22,819 bases of DNA from CAISGS01 sp044346445 (GCA_044346445.1 JBIIZD010000038.1:1-22819); one strand, 5' to 3'. Numbered from the stretch's first letter, positions 1 through 7,599 are shown. The notes: a model not told the origin generated them from the letters alone. Translations and numbers: made by a program.

Positions 1-254
1 CCGCTCTCATACAAGACCCCGACCGCATTGATACAGGCCTTAGCCCCGTCCAGAGCCCGCGCGACCGAGTCTGGCACCCGAATATTGGCCTGGACCACCT
101 CGATCTGCCCGACATCGCCCAGCATGGGCAACCGATAGCCAAGCCCCGGCCGCCGCACCGCCACCCGAACCCTCAGCCCCCCCCGCGCCAAGGCCCGGAC
201 AATCTGTGAACCGACAAATCCAGAGCCGCCAAAAACCGTGACCAGATCTTGCAT
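1..254 (-). CDS. NDUFA9-like NAD(P)-binding protein, N-terminal part
   Basis: This is a partial gene: the first 84 codons read leftwards and run off the window. The protein opens with MQDLVTVFGGSGFVGSQIV, a glycine-rich Rossmann nucleotide-binding loop (GGSGFVG, residues 9-15) directly after the first beta strand. Later segments QANIRVPDSV and GAKACINAVGVLYE match the layout of atypical short-chain dehydrogenases of the NDUFA9 (complex I subunit) family. In alphaproteobacteria these are usually annotated as complex I NDUFA9 family proteins and are thought to bind NAD(P)H rather than catalyse a known reaction. The ATG at 254 is preceded by GAGGG with 4-nt spacing, which supports the start. A generic NAD-dependent epimerase is the alternative, since the C-terminal half is not visible. 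Confidence 0.75.
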   Translation of the reverse strand, partial: MQDLVTVFGGSGFVGSQIVRALARGGLRVRVAVRRPGLGYRLPMLGDVGQIEVVQANIRVPDSVARALDGAKACINAVGVLYES

Positions 255-384
255 AATACCCTCATAGCCTGGCCCGCTCGCGAAGCTGGACCTTCCCCCC
301 TCGGATAGACGAGCCGCCGTTCCGGCGCAACGCCGCAAAAGGCCGCGCCCCCGTCCAACCCCAGAAAATGGTTCAAAACTGGCA

Positions 385-413
385 TTGACCCGCCCGGCTA
401 GGTGCCCTATCAC
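385..413 (+). promoter_or_regulatory. Sigma-70-type promoter for tRNA-Leu
   Basis: TTGACC (385-390) and TATCAC (408-413) are separated by exactly 17 bp. They match the -35 consensus at 5 of 6 and the -10 consensus at 4 of 6. Transcription would start near 420, about 25 nt before the mature tRNA 5' end, which suits a short leader removed by RNase P. Confidence 0.55.
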
Positions 414-444
414 ACCCCTCCCCAAACCGGCCCGCCGGACTTGG

Positions 445-530
<86 letters not shown>

Positions 531-531
<1 letters not shown>

Positions 532-559
532 TTTTCTTCAAGGAAGAAAATGGTTTTTT
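531..559 (+). terminator. Rho-independent terminator after tRNA-Leu
   Basis: A perfect 9-bp stem, ATTTTCTTC (531-539) with GAAGAAAAT (543-551), encloses a 3-nt loop and is followed by GG and six T residues. The stem is AT-rich, hence weaker than usual, but the position immediately after the tRNA CCA end supports the call. Confidence 0.65.
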
Positions 560-659
560 CGTTTGCGTTCCACAGGCACGCAGCCTGCCTCCCTCAATGC
601 TCGGTTCCTTCGCTTCGCTCGGACTTTGGTTCGAGCCTAGACCGGCTCTGGTCACTGAC

Positions 660-774
660 CTGACCCCCTGAAACTCGCGCAAAAAATGATTAGACCCCGC
701 TTCAAGGAAGGAACGGTCGAATGAAGCGATCAAGATTTATGCAAGAGCGGGGCGTTGGGATTTTGCGTGATTAG
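660..774 (+). mobile_element. Possible remnant of an IS3-family insertion sequence (left end plus start of orfA)
   Basis: A sharp AAGGAAGG ribosome-binding site (704-711) precedes ATG at 721, and the reading frame begins MKRSRF. That is the typical opening of IS3-family transposase OrfA (commonly MKRSRF, then about seven residues, then IIGILKE). Here it continues MQERGVGILRD and stops at 772-774, keeping the pattern of a charged segment plus GIL before breaking off. The stretch upstream (TGACCCCCTGAAA... followed by an AT-rich run and TTAGAC-like bases) resembles the leader such elements carry before orfA. I recall these patterns from the family and did not match a named IS. No right end or target duplication is visible, so the rest has been lost. 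Confidence 0.4.
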
Positions 775-1041
775 CAGACGGGCGCTTCGGGGCTGGACTT
801 ATACCGCAGGCGCGGTCTGGGCTGGGCAATAGCTTTTCTTTTTGCGCGCACCAAAAGCCCCAGCCGTGGCCTTTCCCCTCGTGCGCCCCCTTGCCCAAGC
901 ATCACCTTGCGGATCGGGGCTTGAATGGTTAGTTTGGCGCTCACGGGCCAAGGGGTTTGGTTGCAAGGTTTGCGGCTCGTATCAGGCCTGCTAGGTCCAT
1001 CTGGGCTCAAGAGCGGTTCCTGTCGGAGCAAGACGCGCACT
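775..1041 (+). other. Gene-poor stretch before RNase D
   Basis: About 265 bases hold no convincing gene. The plus-strand frame of RNase D stays open upstream to an ATG at 925, but the extra residues (VSLALTGQGVWLQG...) do not look like the conserved N-terminus. A minus-strand open frame covers 771-1040 without recognisable features. The segment may be decayed sequence adjoining the IS remnant, and it must contain the promoter for the rnd-lpt operon. I see no strong -35/-10 pair. Confidence 0.4.
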
Positions 1042-1656
1042 GTGACCCATTATCTGCATAAGGGCGACCTGCCAGACGATCTGGACCTGGGCGCGGTTGT
1101 GGCCCTGGATTCGGAGACTATGGGCCTGCGCCTGCGCCGCGACCCCTTGTGTGTGGTGCAGTTATCGAGCGGTGATGGCCATGCGCATCTGGTGCAACTG
1201 GACCGGGCCAATTATGACGCCCCCAATCTGAAGCGGCTCTTGACCGATCCCAAGGTGTTGAAACTGTTTCATTTTGGCCGATTTGATATTGCCATGTTCC
1301 TGCTGCATCTGGGGGTAATGACGGCGCCGGTCTATTGCACCAAGATTGCGTCAAAACTGGCGCGGACCTATACGGACCGCCACGGCCTTAAGGATGTGAC
1401 GCGCGAATTGCTACAGATTGAATTGTCCAAGGTGCAGCAAAGCTCTGACTGGGGGGCCGATAGCCTGTCGGTCGATCAGATGGCCTATGCGGCGTCCGAT
1501 GTGCTGTATCTTCATGCCCTTCGCACCCGGCTGGATGCCATGCTGGTGCGCGAAGGGCGGATGGATCTTGCCACGGCCTGCTTTGCCTTCCTGCCCCACC
1601 GCGCGGCGCTCGATCTGGCGGGTTGGGAAGACAACGACATTTTTGCGCATATGTGA
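1042..1656 (+). CDS. rnd: Ribonuclease D-type 3'-5' exoribonuclease (short form)
   Basis: The predicted 204-residue enzyme trims the 3' ends of structured RNAs such as tRNA precursors. All three DEDD exonuclease motifs are visible: Exo I with D23 and E25 (ALDSETMGL), Exo II with D82 (HFGRFDIAMF), and Exo III as Y149-x3-D153 (YAASDVLYL), which places it in the DEDDy subgroup. No HRDC domain follows. This is the short version common in alphaproteobacteria, about half the length of Escherichia coli RNase D. The GTG at 1042 is chosen because homologous proteins begin at xxYLxKGDLP. The open frame continues to ATG 925 but adds 39 unlikely residues. GGAG at 1025-1028 is a rather distant ribosome-binding site. 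The lpt genes follow immediately on the same strand. Confidence 0.85.
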   Translation: MTHYLHKGDLPDDLDLGAVVALDSETMGLRLRRDPLCVVQLSSGDGHAHLVQLDRANYDAPNLKRLLTDPKVLKLFHFGRFDIAMFLLHLGVMTAPVYCTKIASKLARTYTDRHGLKDVTRELLQIELSKVQQSSDWGADSLSVDQMAYAASDVLYLHALRTRLDAMLVREGRMDLATACFAFLPHRAALDLAGWEDNDIFAHM

Positions 1657-1672
1657 TCGGATTGACGCGGTC

Positions 1673-2314
1673 TTGACCAGTTTTACCTCCTATTCCCCAT
1701 TGCTCGGCCAGGCCTATGGCGGCCGTAGCGCGGTCATGGCCAATTGGCGAAAGCGCTCGGCCCTGATCCATGGGATGCGTAAGGCCCTGCCGGCCATGGC
1801 GGCGGCGATTGTCATCGGACTGCTGGGCTGGGTGGTGGGCAAGACGCTTATATCCACCATCATCAATGTGCGCAGCTCTGCGCCAACCACGATCCGGATG
1901 ATGAATGCCAGGTTCTTTGGCCAGAGCAGCGAGGGGCGGGCCTATATGCTGGCTGCCAAGGAAGCCTCACGCGATGCCAAGGATATAAAGCGCGTCAGCC
2001 TGGTTGCCCCCGTTCTGACGCTTGACCTGCATACGGCTAATCCCACCACGGCCAAGGCCGATCGCGGCCTGTTTCTTGAAGGCGACAAGATCTTGCATCT
2101 GAACGGGAACGTCGTATTCACCAGCGCCCAAGGTTATATCTTCAATACAGACACGGCTGTGGTAGATACCATGACCGGCATTGTTACCGGCAATAATCTT
2201 ATCTCGGGAACCGGGCCGTTTGGGGATATTCAAGCGAAAAATTACGGTATTTATGACAAGGGGACGCGCATTGTCTTTGAAGGTAATGTTCACGGCCGGA
2301 TCAAGGGCAAATAA
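1673..2314 (+). CDS. lptC: LPS export ABC transporter periplasmic protein LptC
   Basis: LptC is a bitopic inner-membrane protein that receives lipopolysaccharide from LptB2FG and passes it to LptA. The sequence shows a short basic cytoplasmic stretch (NWRKRSALIHGMRKAL). One transmembrane helix (PAMAAAIVIGLLGWVVG) follows, then a periplasmic beta-jellyroll domain with repeating strands (LFLEGDKILHLNGNVVF, IVFEGNVHGRIKGK). Family position and the following lptA and lptB genes make the assignment firm. The start is uncertain: TTG 1673 lies 16 nt after rnd and retains the segment before NWRKRSALI, which is usually conserved. ATG 1736 is the simpler alternative and gives 192 residues. Neither has a strong ribosome-binding site. 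Confidence 0.8.
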   Translation: MTSFTSYSPLLGQAYGGRSAVMANWRKRSALIHGMRKALPAMAAAIVIGLLGWVVGKTLISTIINVRSSAPTTIRMMNARFFGQSSEGRAYMLAAKEASRDAKDIKRVSLVAPVLTLDLHTANPTTAKADRGLFLEGDKILHLNGNVVFTSAQGYIFNTDTAVVDTMTGIVTGNNLISGTGPFGDIQAKNYGIYDKGTRIVFEGNVHGRIKGK

Positions 2315-2369
2315 CACAATCGCCACGCCAGGCTGCAAGCCGGGCTTGGTCAATAAGGATAAAGGCGTG

Positions 2370-2945
2370 ATGAACCGATTGACGATATGGGGCCTGACCA
2401 GTTGGCTCGTAATCGCCCTGGCCTCAACGGGGGCTCAGGCCCAGATCGCTGCGTCCAGTGACGCGCCCGTCGATGTTACGGCAGACCGGCTGGAAGCCAT
2501 GAACCAGACCTGTAGCGCCATATGGAGCGGCAGCGCCGAAGCGGTTCAGGACCAAAGCCGCCTGCGCGCCAATACGATTACCCTCTATAATCAGGTCATA
2601 GGCGGCCGCGCCGGAAATTGCGGCGTGCTGGCGCGGATGGAAGCGGTTGGAGAGGTGTTTTATGTCACCCCTCAGCAGACCGTGCGCAGCGATCTGGCGA
2701 CCTATACGTCCAGCAGCGACACACTGGTCATGTCCGGCCAGGTGATTGTTGCCCAGGGCGACAATGTGCTGCGCGGCGACCGTTTGACCATTATCGTCAA
2801 GACCGGTCAGGCGACCATGGAAACCGGGACCAAGGGCCGCGGCAAGCCAGGCCGGGTGCGCGGCGTCTTCTATCCGAACAAGGCAAGTCCAGCCTCAGCC
2901 GTCCAGGCCCCGCCGCCTCGGGCAAATCCGGCACCAAAGCCCTAG
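2370..2945 (+). CDS. lptA: LPS transport periplasmic protein LptA
   Basis: LptA polymerises into the periplasmic bridge that carries lipopolysaccharide from LptC to LptD. The 191-residue product starts with a clear Sec signal peptide (MNRLTIWGLTSWLVIALAST, cleavage after GAQA near residue 25). An OstA-type domain follows: PVDVTADRLEAM opens the first strand, and alternating strands continue through SDLATYTSSSDTLVMSGQVI and VLRGDRLTIIVKTGQATME. The tail is proline- and alanine-rich. Two cysteines (in NQTCSA and GNCGVL) could form a disulphide in the periplasm. ATG 2370 is preceded by AAGGATAAAGG, a good ribosome-binding site. The open frame extends upstream into lptC but only the signal-peptide start makes sense. 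lptB begins 8 nt after the stop. Confidence 0.9.
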   Translation: MNRLTIWGLTSWLVIALASTGAQAQIAASSDAPVDVTADRLEAMNQTCSAIWSGSAEAVQDQSRLRANTITLYNQVIGGRAGNCGVLARMEAVGEVFYVTPQQTVRSDLATYTSSSDTLVMSGQVIVAQGDNVLRGDRLTIIVKTGQATMETGTKGRGKPGRVRGVFYPNKASPASAVQAPPPRANPAPKP

Positions 2946-2953
2946 GTCAGGTC

Positions 2954-3724
2954 ATGCAAACCCTATCAAGCGCCCCGCCCACAGCCCCGGACCTGGTCAA
3001 GGCCGATGACGGCCTGACCGTTGATCATATCGGCAAGTCGTTTCGCGGCCGGCCCGTGGTCAAGAGTGTGTCCTTGCGGCTGCGGCGCGGCGAGGTCGCG
3101 GGCCTGTTGGGTCCCAATGGTGCGGGCAAGACCACCTGTTTTTACATGATCACCGGCCTGATCCCGGCTGATTATGGTTCGATCTATCTGGACGGCGAGG
3201 ATATCACCCCCCTGCCCATGTATCAGCGCGCCCGCATGGGCGTCGGCTATCTGCCACAGGAAGCCTCGATCTTTCGTGGCATGACGGTTGAGCAAAACGT
3301 GATGGCCGTGGTGGAGATGCGCGAGCAGGACGACCGCAAGGCCAAGGCGACCGTCAAGGACCTGTTGGAAGAATTGCGCATCGACCATTTGCGCAATTCC
3401 CCGGCCATTGCCCTGTCGGGGGGCGAACGCAGGCGCGTGGAAATAGCCCGCGCCCTGGCCAGCGAGCCTGCCTTCATGCTGCTGGATGAACCCTTTGCCG
3501 GCATTGACCCTCTGGCCATTGCCGATATCCGCGAAGTGATCCGTTATCTGAGCGAGCGGGGCATTGGCATACTGATTACCGACCATAATGTGCGCGAGAC
3601 CCTGGAAATCATCGATCGCGCCTCGATTATCCATGCCGGTGAGGTCCTGTTCGAGGGCTCGCCCGACCAGATTCTGGCCGATCCAGAGGTGCGGCGCGTT
3701 TATCTGGGCGATAGTTTTTCATAG
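2954..3724 (+). CDS. lptB: LPS export ABC transporter ATP-binding protein LptB
   Basis: LptB is the cytoplasmic ATPase that powers extraction of lipopolysaccharide from the inner membrane together with LptF and LptG, which are not in this window. In the 256 residues the complete ABC set is visible. Walker A is GPNGAGKT (53-60), the Q-loop is Q102, the signature is LSGGE (154-158), Walker B ends in E179 (FMLLDE) and the switch histidine is H211 (TDHNV). The motifs YLPQEASIFRGMTVEQN and LLDEPFAGIDP are characteristic of LptB rather than of amino-acid importers. An N-terminal extension of about 20 residues precedes the ABC fold. ATG 2954 lies 8 nt after lptA. A longer in-frame open frame back to 2618 overlaps lptA and is not credible. 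Confidence 0.95.
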   Translation: MQTLSSAPPTAPDLVKADDGLTVDHIGKSFRGRPVVKSVSLRLRRGEVAGLLGPNGAGKTTCFYMITGLIPADYGSIYLDGEDITPLPMYQRARMGVGYLPQEASIFRGMTVEQNVMAVVEMREQDDRKAKATVKDLLEELRIDHLRNSPAIALSGGERRRVEIARALASEPAFMLLDEPFAGIDPLAIADIREVIRYLSERGIGILITDHNVRETLEIIDRASIIHAGEVLFEGSPDQILADPEVRRVYLGDSFS

Positions 3725-3838
3725 CGGCAACTAATGCATGATTTTTTAATTGACTTTTCCAAAAGTTTGAATTTCCGAATCAATACATTATTAGCCTTAG
3801 TGACGCCTTAATGCTGTTTCCAACCTTTCAGGAGCAGT
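3725..3838 (+). promoter_or_regulatory. AT-rich lptB-rpoN intergenic region, probable rpoN promoter
   Basis: These 114 bases are far more AT-rich than the surroundings, as expected of a regulatory region. A TTGACT box lies at 3750-3755, but no good -10 box sits at 16-18 bp from it. TACATT at 3784-3789 is 28 bp away. I therefore call the region rather than a precise promoter. AGGAG at 3830-3834 is the ribosome-binding site of rpoN. Confidence 0.35.
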
Positions 3839-5350
3839 GTGCACAAGGCTATGGCGCTCGTTACTCGCCTAGAGTTTCGTCAGGGGCAAGCCCTGACCCT
3901 AACCCCGCAATTGCAGCAGGCGATCAAGCTTCTGCAAATGTCTGGCCTTGAGCTCGAGGCCTATATCCAGGCTGAAATCGAGACCAATCCCCTGCTCGAT
4001 CTGCAAAGCGATCCTGCCAGCGAGCACGATTCGGCCGAGCCCTTGGCCGAGGCGCAGGATCTGGAAACCGCCAGCGATCAGGTGAGTTTGGACGGTGCCG
4101 CTCAGGCCCTGGATATGGGCAGCGAAGACGCGTTTGCGGACGCCTCGCCCGGAGAGCGCCATACTGGCGAGTTGGACGAGATTGGCTATGCGGGCGCGCC
4201 GACCGACCTTGGGCGTCAAGGCTCAGGCCAGGACACCGGCGCATTGCCTGAGCGGGCGGCACTGGGGACGCTTGCCGATGCCATGCGCGCCCAATTGTCC
4301 ATCTGTCCCCTGCCCGATCGCGCGCGCGCCATAGGCCTGATCTTGATCGATGGGCTGGATGAGGCGGGCTATTTGCGGCTGGATCTGGCCGAACTGGCAC
4401 TTCAGTTGGGCTGCAAGGTCGCAGAAATCGAGGCCGTGCTGGGTCTGTTACAAGGCTTTGACCCGTGCGGCGTTTTCGCGCGCGACCTGCGCGAATGCCT
4501 GGCCTTGCAACTCAAGGACAAGAACCGTCTCGATCCGGCCATGGACAGCCTGTTAGACCATCTGGACGCCGTGGCGCGGCGCGATCATGGCCGCTTGCGC
4601 CTTGTCTGCGGCGTCGATGAGGACGATCTGCGCGACATGCTGCGCGAATTGCGGGCCCTCAATCCCCGGCCAGGTTCTGGCTATGAGTACGGCATGACTC
4701 AAACCCTGATTGCCGATGTGTTTGTGCATCAAGGCCGCGATGGTATCTGGCAGGTCGAACTCAATAGCGACGCCCTGCCCCGGCTCTTGGTCGACCGCCG
4801 CTATCACGCCAAGATCGCCGCCCAGGCCAAGTCGCAAACCGACAAGGTGTTTGTGTCCGAATGCCTGTCCAATGCCACCTGGCTGGTCAAGAGTCTGGAC
4901 CAGAGGGCCAAAACCATCCTCAAGGTCGCCAGCGAAATTGTGCGCCAGCAAGAAGGCTTTTTGAATATGGGCCTGGACTATCTGCGCCCCTTGACCCTCA
5001 AGACCGTGGCAGAAGCCATTGGCATGCACGAATCCACCGTCAGCCGCGTGACCGCCAATAAGGCAATCCACACACCAAGGGGCACATTCGAGCTGAAGTT
5101 CTTCTTTACCAGCGCGATTGGGTCCAGCGCCGGTGGCCTGGCCCATTCCTCGCAAAGTGTTCGCCAAAAGATTCGCCAGATGATCCAGACCGAGCACCGC
5201 GGCCAAGACGTCTTGTCCGACGATAAGCTGGTCGAAATCTTGCAAAAGGACGGGATCGATATTGCCAGACGCACCGTCACCAAATACCGCGAATCCATGG
5301 GTATAGGCTCATCCGTAGACCGCCGCCGCCTGCTCAAACAGGCCGGCTAG
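3839..5350 (+). CDS. rpoN: RNA polymerase sigma-54 factor RpoN
   Basis: Sigma-54 directs RNA polymerase to -24/-12 promoters that need AAA+ activators, typically for nitrogen metabolism and, in stalked bacteria, for flagellar and stalk genes. The 503-residue product has the glutamine- and leucine-rich activator-interacting region I (LTLTPQLQQAIKLLQMS, about residues 20-36). An acidic linker, the core-binding domain and a helix-turn-helix (TVAEAIGMHESTVSRV) follow. The family-defining RpoN box ARRTVTKYRE lies near residues 476-485. GTG 3839 is preferred because AGGAG (3830-3834) ends 4 nt before it. ATG 3851 gives the MALVTRLEFRQGQ start seen in many homologues and is a close alternative. The order rpoN-hpf-ptsN is the classical one for this locus. 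Confidence 0.95.
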   Translation: MHKAMALVTRLEFRQGQALTLTPQLQQAIKLLQMSGLELEAYIQAEIETNPLLDLQSDPASEHDSAEPLAEAQDLETASDQVSLDGAAQALDMGSEDAFADASPGERHTGELDEIGYAGAPTDLGRQGSGQDTGALPERAALGTLADAMRAQLSICPLPDRARAIGLILIDGLDEAGYLRLDLAELALQLGCKVAEIEAVLGLLQGFDPCGVFARDLRECLALQLKDKNRLDPAMDSLLDHLDAVARRDHGRLRLVCGVDEDDLRDMLRELRALNPRPGSGYEYGMTQTLIADVFVHQGRDGIWQVELNSDALPRLLVDRRYHAKIAAQAKSQTDKVFVSECLSNATWLVKSLDQRAKTILKVASEIVRQQEGFLNMGLDYLRPLTLKTVAEAIGMHESTVSRVTANKAIHTPRGTFELKFFFTSAIGSSAGGLAHSSQSVRQKIRQMIQTEHRGQDVLSDDKLVEILQKDGIDIARRTVTKYRESMGIGSSVDRRRLLKQAG

Positions 5351-5418
5351 CCCCGGTATGGTTTCCAAAATCTTACTATAAATCAAGCTCTTCACGCGGA
5401 CGTGATCGAAAAAGTGGC

Positions 5419-5447
5419 TTGACTTACCCGCTGTAAAGGCTTGGAAT
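5419..5447 (+). promoter_or_regulatory. Candidate promoter for hpf, possibly leaderless
   Basis: TTGACT (5419-5424) and TGGAAT (5442-5447) are 17 bp apart and match the consensus boxes at 5 of 6 and 4 of 6. Transcription would begin near 5454, which is the A of the hpf ATG. The GGAA inside the -10 box could instead act as a ribosome-binding site on a longer transcript starting upstream. Confidence 0.35.
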
Positions 5448-5453
5448 ACTCGG

Positions 5454-6098
5454 ATGCAAGTCTTAGTGTCCGGCAAGCATGTCGACGTCGGCGAGGCCCT
5501 GCGTTCGCGGGTCTCGGACGAATTATTGAGCAGCATCGGCAAGTATTTTGACCGCGGCGGCAACGCCGAGGTTGTGGTTTCTCGCGAAGGCCATTCCTTC
5601 CGGGTGGACTGCACGGTGCATTTGGCGTCTGGCCAAACCCTTTTGAGCCATGGCCTTGGCCATGATGCTCACGCTGCCTTCAGCGTGGCCCTTGAAAAGG
5701 TAGAGGGCCGAATACGGCGCTATAAACGCCGCCTGCGTAGCCATTCCGTGGCGGCGGGGGCAAAAAAGGCTGAGACCAGCGCCCTGTTCGTCCTGCGTGC
5801 CCCTTATCACGAGGAGGAAGACGATCACGGCTGGGACGATGAGGCCGAGCCTCATCACAGTCACGATGCGCCCAGCGGCGTAATCATTGCCGAATCCGAA
5901 ACCGAGCTCAAAACCCTCACTGTTTCTATGGCCGTGATGGAGATGGACTTGACGGAAGCCCAAACAATCGTCTTTAGAAACGCGGCGCACGGCGGTTTGT
6001 CAGTGGTATACCGCCGTCCCGATGGCAATATCGGGTGGATCGATCCTCAACGCACGAAGGCTGCGTTGAACACCAGTGGTGCGACCGGCAAGCCCTAG
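5454..6098 (+). CDS. hpf: Long-form ribosome hibernation-promoting factor
   Basis: HPF binds the small ribosomal subunit in stationary phase or starvation and silences ribosomes as 100S dimers. The N-terminal S30AE domain covers about residues 1-100 (MQVLVSGKHVDVGEALRSRV, then VEGRIRRYKRRLRSH at its basic end). A linker of variable, histidine- and acid-rich sequence (about 120-145) joins it to a C-terminal dimerisation domain (about 155-205; KTLTVSMAVMEMDLTEAQTI, VFRNAAHGGLSVVYRR, GNIGWIDP). At 214 residues this is the long type that dimerises ribosomes without a separate RMF protein. ATG 5454 follows GGAA with 7-nt spacing. The stop codon lies inside a 9-bp hairpin shared with the ptsN leader. 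Confidence 0.93.
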   Translation: MQVLVSGKHVDVGEALRSRVSDELLSSIGKYFDRGGNAEVVVSREGHSFRVDCTVHLASGQTLLSHGLGHDAHAAFSVALEKVEGRIRRYKRRLRSHSVAAGAKKAETSALFVLRAPYHEEEDDHGWDDEAEPHHSHDAPSGVIIAESETELKTLTVSMAVMEMDLTEAQTIVFRNAAHGGLSVVYRRPDGNIGWIDPQRTKAALNTSGATGKP

Positions 6099-6132
6099 GC
6101 TTGCCGCGCGCCGCTCTTGGGGTCGGCAAGCC
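6086..6132 (+). promoter_or_regulatory. Mutually exclusive hairpins between hpf and ptsN
   Basis: CGGCAAGCC occurs at 6086-6094 and again at 6124-6132. Its exact complement GGCTTGCCG lies between them at 6098-6106. The central element can pair with either copy, giving a 9-bp stem with a 3-nt loop or a 9-bp stem with a 17-nt loop. The first stem spans the hpf stop codon, and the second ends shortly before the ptsN ribosome-binding site GGAG (6139-6142). No T-run follows, so neither form is a standard intrinsic terminator. Confidence 0.45.
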
Positions 6133-6154
6133 AAGGCCGGAGTGGTTTAAGTCT

Positions 6155-6619
6155 ATGATTATTGACGAATTGTTGGACATTGGCGCAGTGGTCCCAAAAG
6201 CCAATGCAACGTCCAAGCGTCAGGCCTTGAGTCTGGTCGCCGATCTAGCGGCAAAGAAGTTTGGTTTGAAAGCCTCGACTGTGCTCGAGGCCCTGATGGA
6301 GCGTGAGTCCCTCGGCTCGACTGGGGTTGGACATGGGGTGGGCGTGCCCCATGCCCGCCTGACGGGGCTGGACCGAATCCGCGGCCTGTTTGTCAAGCTG
6401 GACACACCGATCAGCTTCGATGCCATTGATGACGAGCCGGTCGATCTATTGTTTGTGCTGCTCGCCCCGCCAGAATCGGGGGTTGACCATCTGCGGGCCT
6501 TGGCGCGGGTCAGTCGCCAGTTGCGCCGCCCGGCCCTGCGCGAGCAATTGCGCAATGCCCAGTCATCGGACGCACTTCTGGCCCTGTTGGCACACGAGCG
6601 CGAGACGACCACCGCCTGA
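6155..6619 (+). CDS. ptsN: Nitrogen-related PTS EIIA protein PtsN
   Basis: PtsN is the last phospho-acceptor of the nitrogen phosphotransferase chain (PtsP, PtsO, PtsN). It regulates potassium uptake, stress and carbon/nitrogen balance by protein contacts rather than by sugar transport. The 154-residue product shows the EIIA type-2 fold, and the phosphorylated histidine is H66 in GVGVPHARL. Flanking segments RESLGSTGVGHG and PVDLLFVLLAPPES are characteristic. ATG 6155 starts MIIDELLDIGAVV with GGAG at 6139-6142, 12 nt upstream. The open frame continues upstream into hpf without sense. It follows hpf by 56 nt and probably shares its transcript. Confidence 0.92.
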   Translation: MIIDELLDIGAVVPKANATSKRQALSLVADLAAKKFGLKASTVLEALMERESLGSTGVGHGVGVPHARLTGLDRIRGLFVKLDTPISFDAIDDEPVDLLFVLLAPPESGVDHLRALARVSRQLRRPALREQLRNAQSSDALLALLAHERETTTA

Positions 6620-6633
6620 AACCCAGGCCAAGC

Positions 6634-7572
6634 CTAGACCTTGCGCTTGGCGGCCTGATAGGGGCGATCCTTGCGCCAGCTTGCGGCAAATTTTTCGAGG
6701 GCTGGATCACTGGTCTCTGGCAGGGTGAGAATCAGGCGCGCCAGCAGATCGCCGCGCTTGCCAAAACTATCGTGCACGCCCCGCCCCTTGAGGCGCAGCA
6801 TATGGCCAGCATTAGAGCCCTTGGGCACGGTCAAGGTCACCACCCCTTCAGGCGTCGGGGCCTGGACCTTGGCCCCGAGTATGGCGTCCGGCACGGTCAC
6901 AGCCAGGTCCATCACCAAGTTATCGCCTTCGCGCCGATAGATGGGGTGCGGCTTAATGCTCAGATCAATCAGGGCGTCCCCGGGACCTGAACGTCCAGGC
7001 GAGCCTTGGCCGCGCAGGCGGATGGTCTGACCCTCGGCGGCCCCGGCAGGAATGCTCACATCCAGGGTGCGGCCATCAGCAAAACTAATGCGCTTTTTCG
7101 CGCCCAAGATTGCGTCTTCCAGATCAATTTCAAGCTTGGCGCGCACATCACTGCCCTTGGCGCTGAATCCGCCGGGGCGAAAATTGCCGCCGCGCTGACC
7201 GCCGCGCCCTCCAAACATATCGCCGAAAATATCATTCAGATCGACGCCGTCGAACTGGGCTCCGCCATAACCGCCGCCGCCGCCGCGCGATCCGGGCGAT
7301 CCGGGCGGTGGCCCGCCAAAACCGCGGGCCTCTCGCCCATCGGCGTCAATCTCGCCGCGATCAAATTTTTTGCGCTTGGCCTCATCCCCGATCACATCAA
7401 AGGCGGCACTGACGCGCTTGAACCGCTCCTCCGAGGCCTTATTGCCGGGATTCTGGTCGGGGTGATGTTGCTTGGCCAGCTTATGAAACGCCGCGCGAAT
7501 CTCCGCCGTGCTGGCAGTGCGCGCTACGCCAAGTTCCAGATAGGGGTCTTGCGCCAAGTGAACGGGCCTCAT
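6634..7572 (-). CDS. DnaJ-class co-chaperone, CbpA-like (no zinc finger)
   Basis: This J-domain protein stimulates DnaK ATPase and delivers substrates. The J domain (residues 6-72) carries the essential HPD tripeptide at 37-39 (KQHHPDQN). A Gly/Phe-rich linker (about 83-137) follows, and then two beta-sandwich substrate domains (ISFADGRTLDVSIPAGAAEG, VVTLTVPKGSNAGHMLRLKGRG). No CxxCxGxG repeats are present, so it is the type II CbpA/DjlA-like class and not DnaJ itself. It has 312 residues. The start at 7572 (MRPVHLAQDPYLELGV) fits the J-domain boundary. Upstream ATGs run into the GTA gene g15 and its trailing bases. It lies 64 nt after g15 on the same strand and converges with ptsN, 14 nt between stops. 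Confidence 0.88.
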   Translation of the reverse strand: MRPVHLAQDPYLELGVARTASTAEIRAAFHKLAKQHHPDQNPGNKASEERFKRVSAAFDVIGDEAKRKKFDRGEIDADGREARGFGGPPPGSPGSRGGGGGYGGAQFDGVDLNDIFGDMFGGRGGQRGGNFRPGGFSAKGSDVRAKLEIDLEDAILGAKKRISFADGRTLDVSIPAGAAEGQTIRLRGQGSPGRSGPGDALIDLSIKPHPIYRREGDNLVMDLAVTVPDAILGAKVQAPTPEGVVTLTVPKGSNAGHMLRLKGRGVHDSFGKRGDLLARLILTLPETSDPALEKFAASWRKDRPYQAAKRKV

Positions 7573-7599
7573 CGATTCAAAACTGTGCCCCTCAGTTAA

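Noticed and set aside
771..1040. Minus-strand 89-codon open frame in the gap before RNase D
   Set aside because: No ribosome-binding site, domain or sensible composition; kept only as a description of the gene-poor stretch.
2966..3634. Minus-strand 222-codon open frame
   Set aside because: Antisense of lptB; histidine- and alanine-rich low-quality sequence without family features.
4553..5245. Minus-strand 230-codon open frame
   Set aside because: Antisense of rpoN, created by codon bias.
5414..5431. TGGC-like box before hpf considered as a sigma-54 promoter
   Set aside because: The GG and the expected GC twelve bases on do not line up (CC is found at that place).
6627..6651. Inverted repeat GCCAAGC/GCTTGGC between ptsN and the DnaJ-like gene as a bidirectional terminator
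   Set aside because: The stem is only 7 bp, has an 11-nt loop, overlaps the end of the DnaJ-like coding sequence and lacks a T-run on either side.
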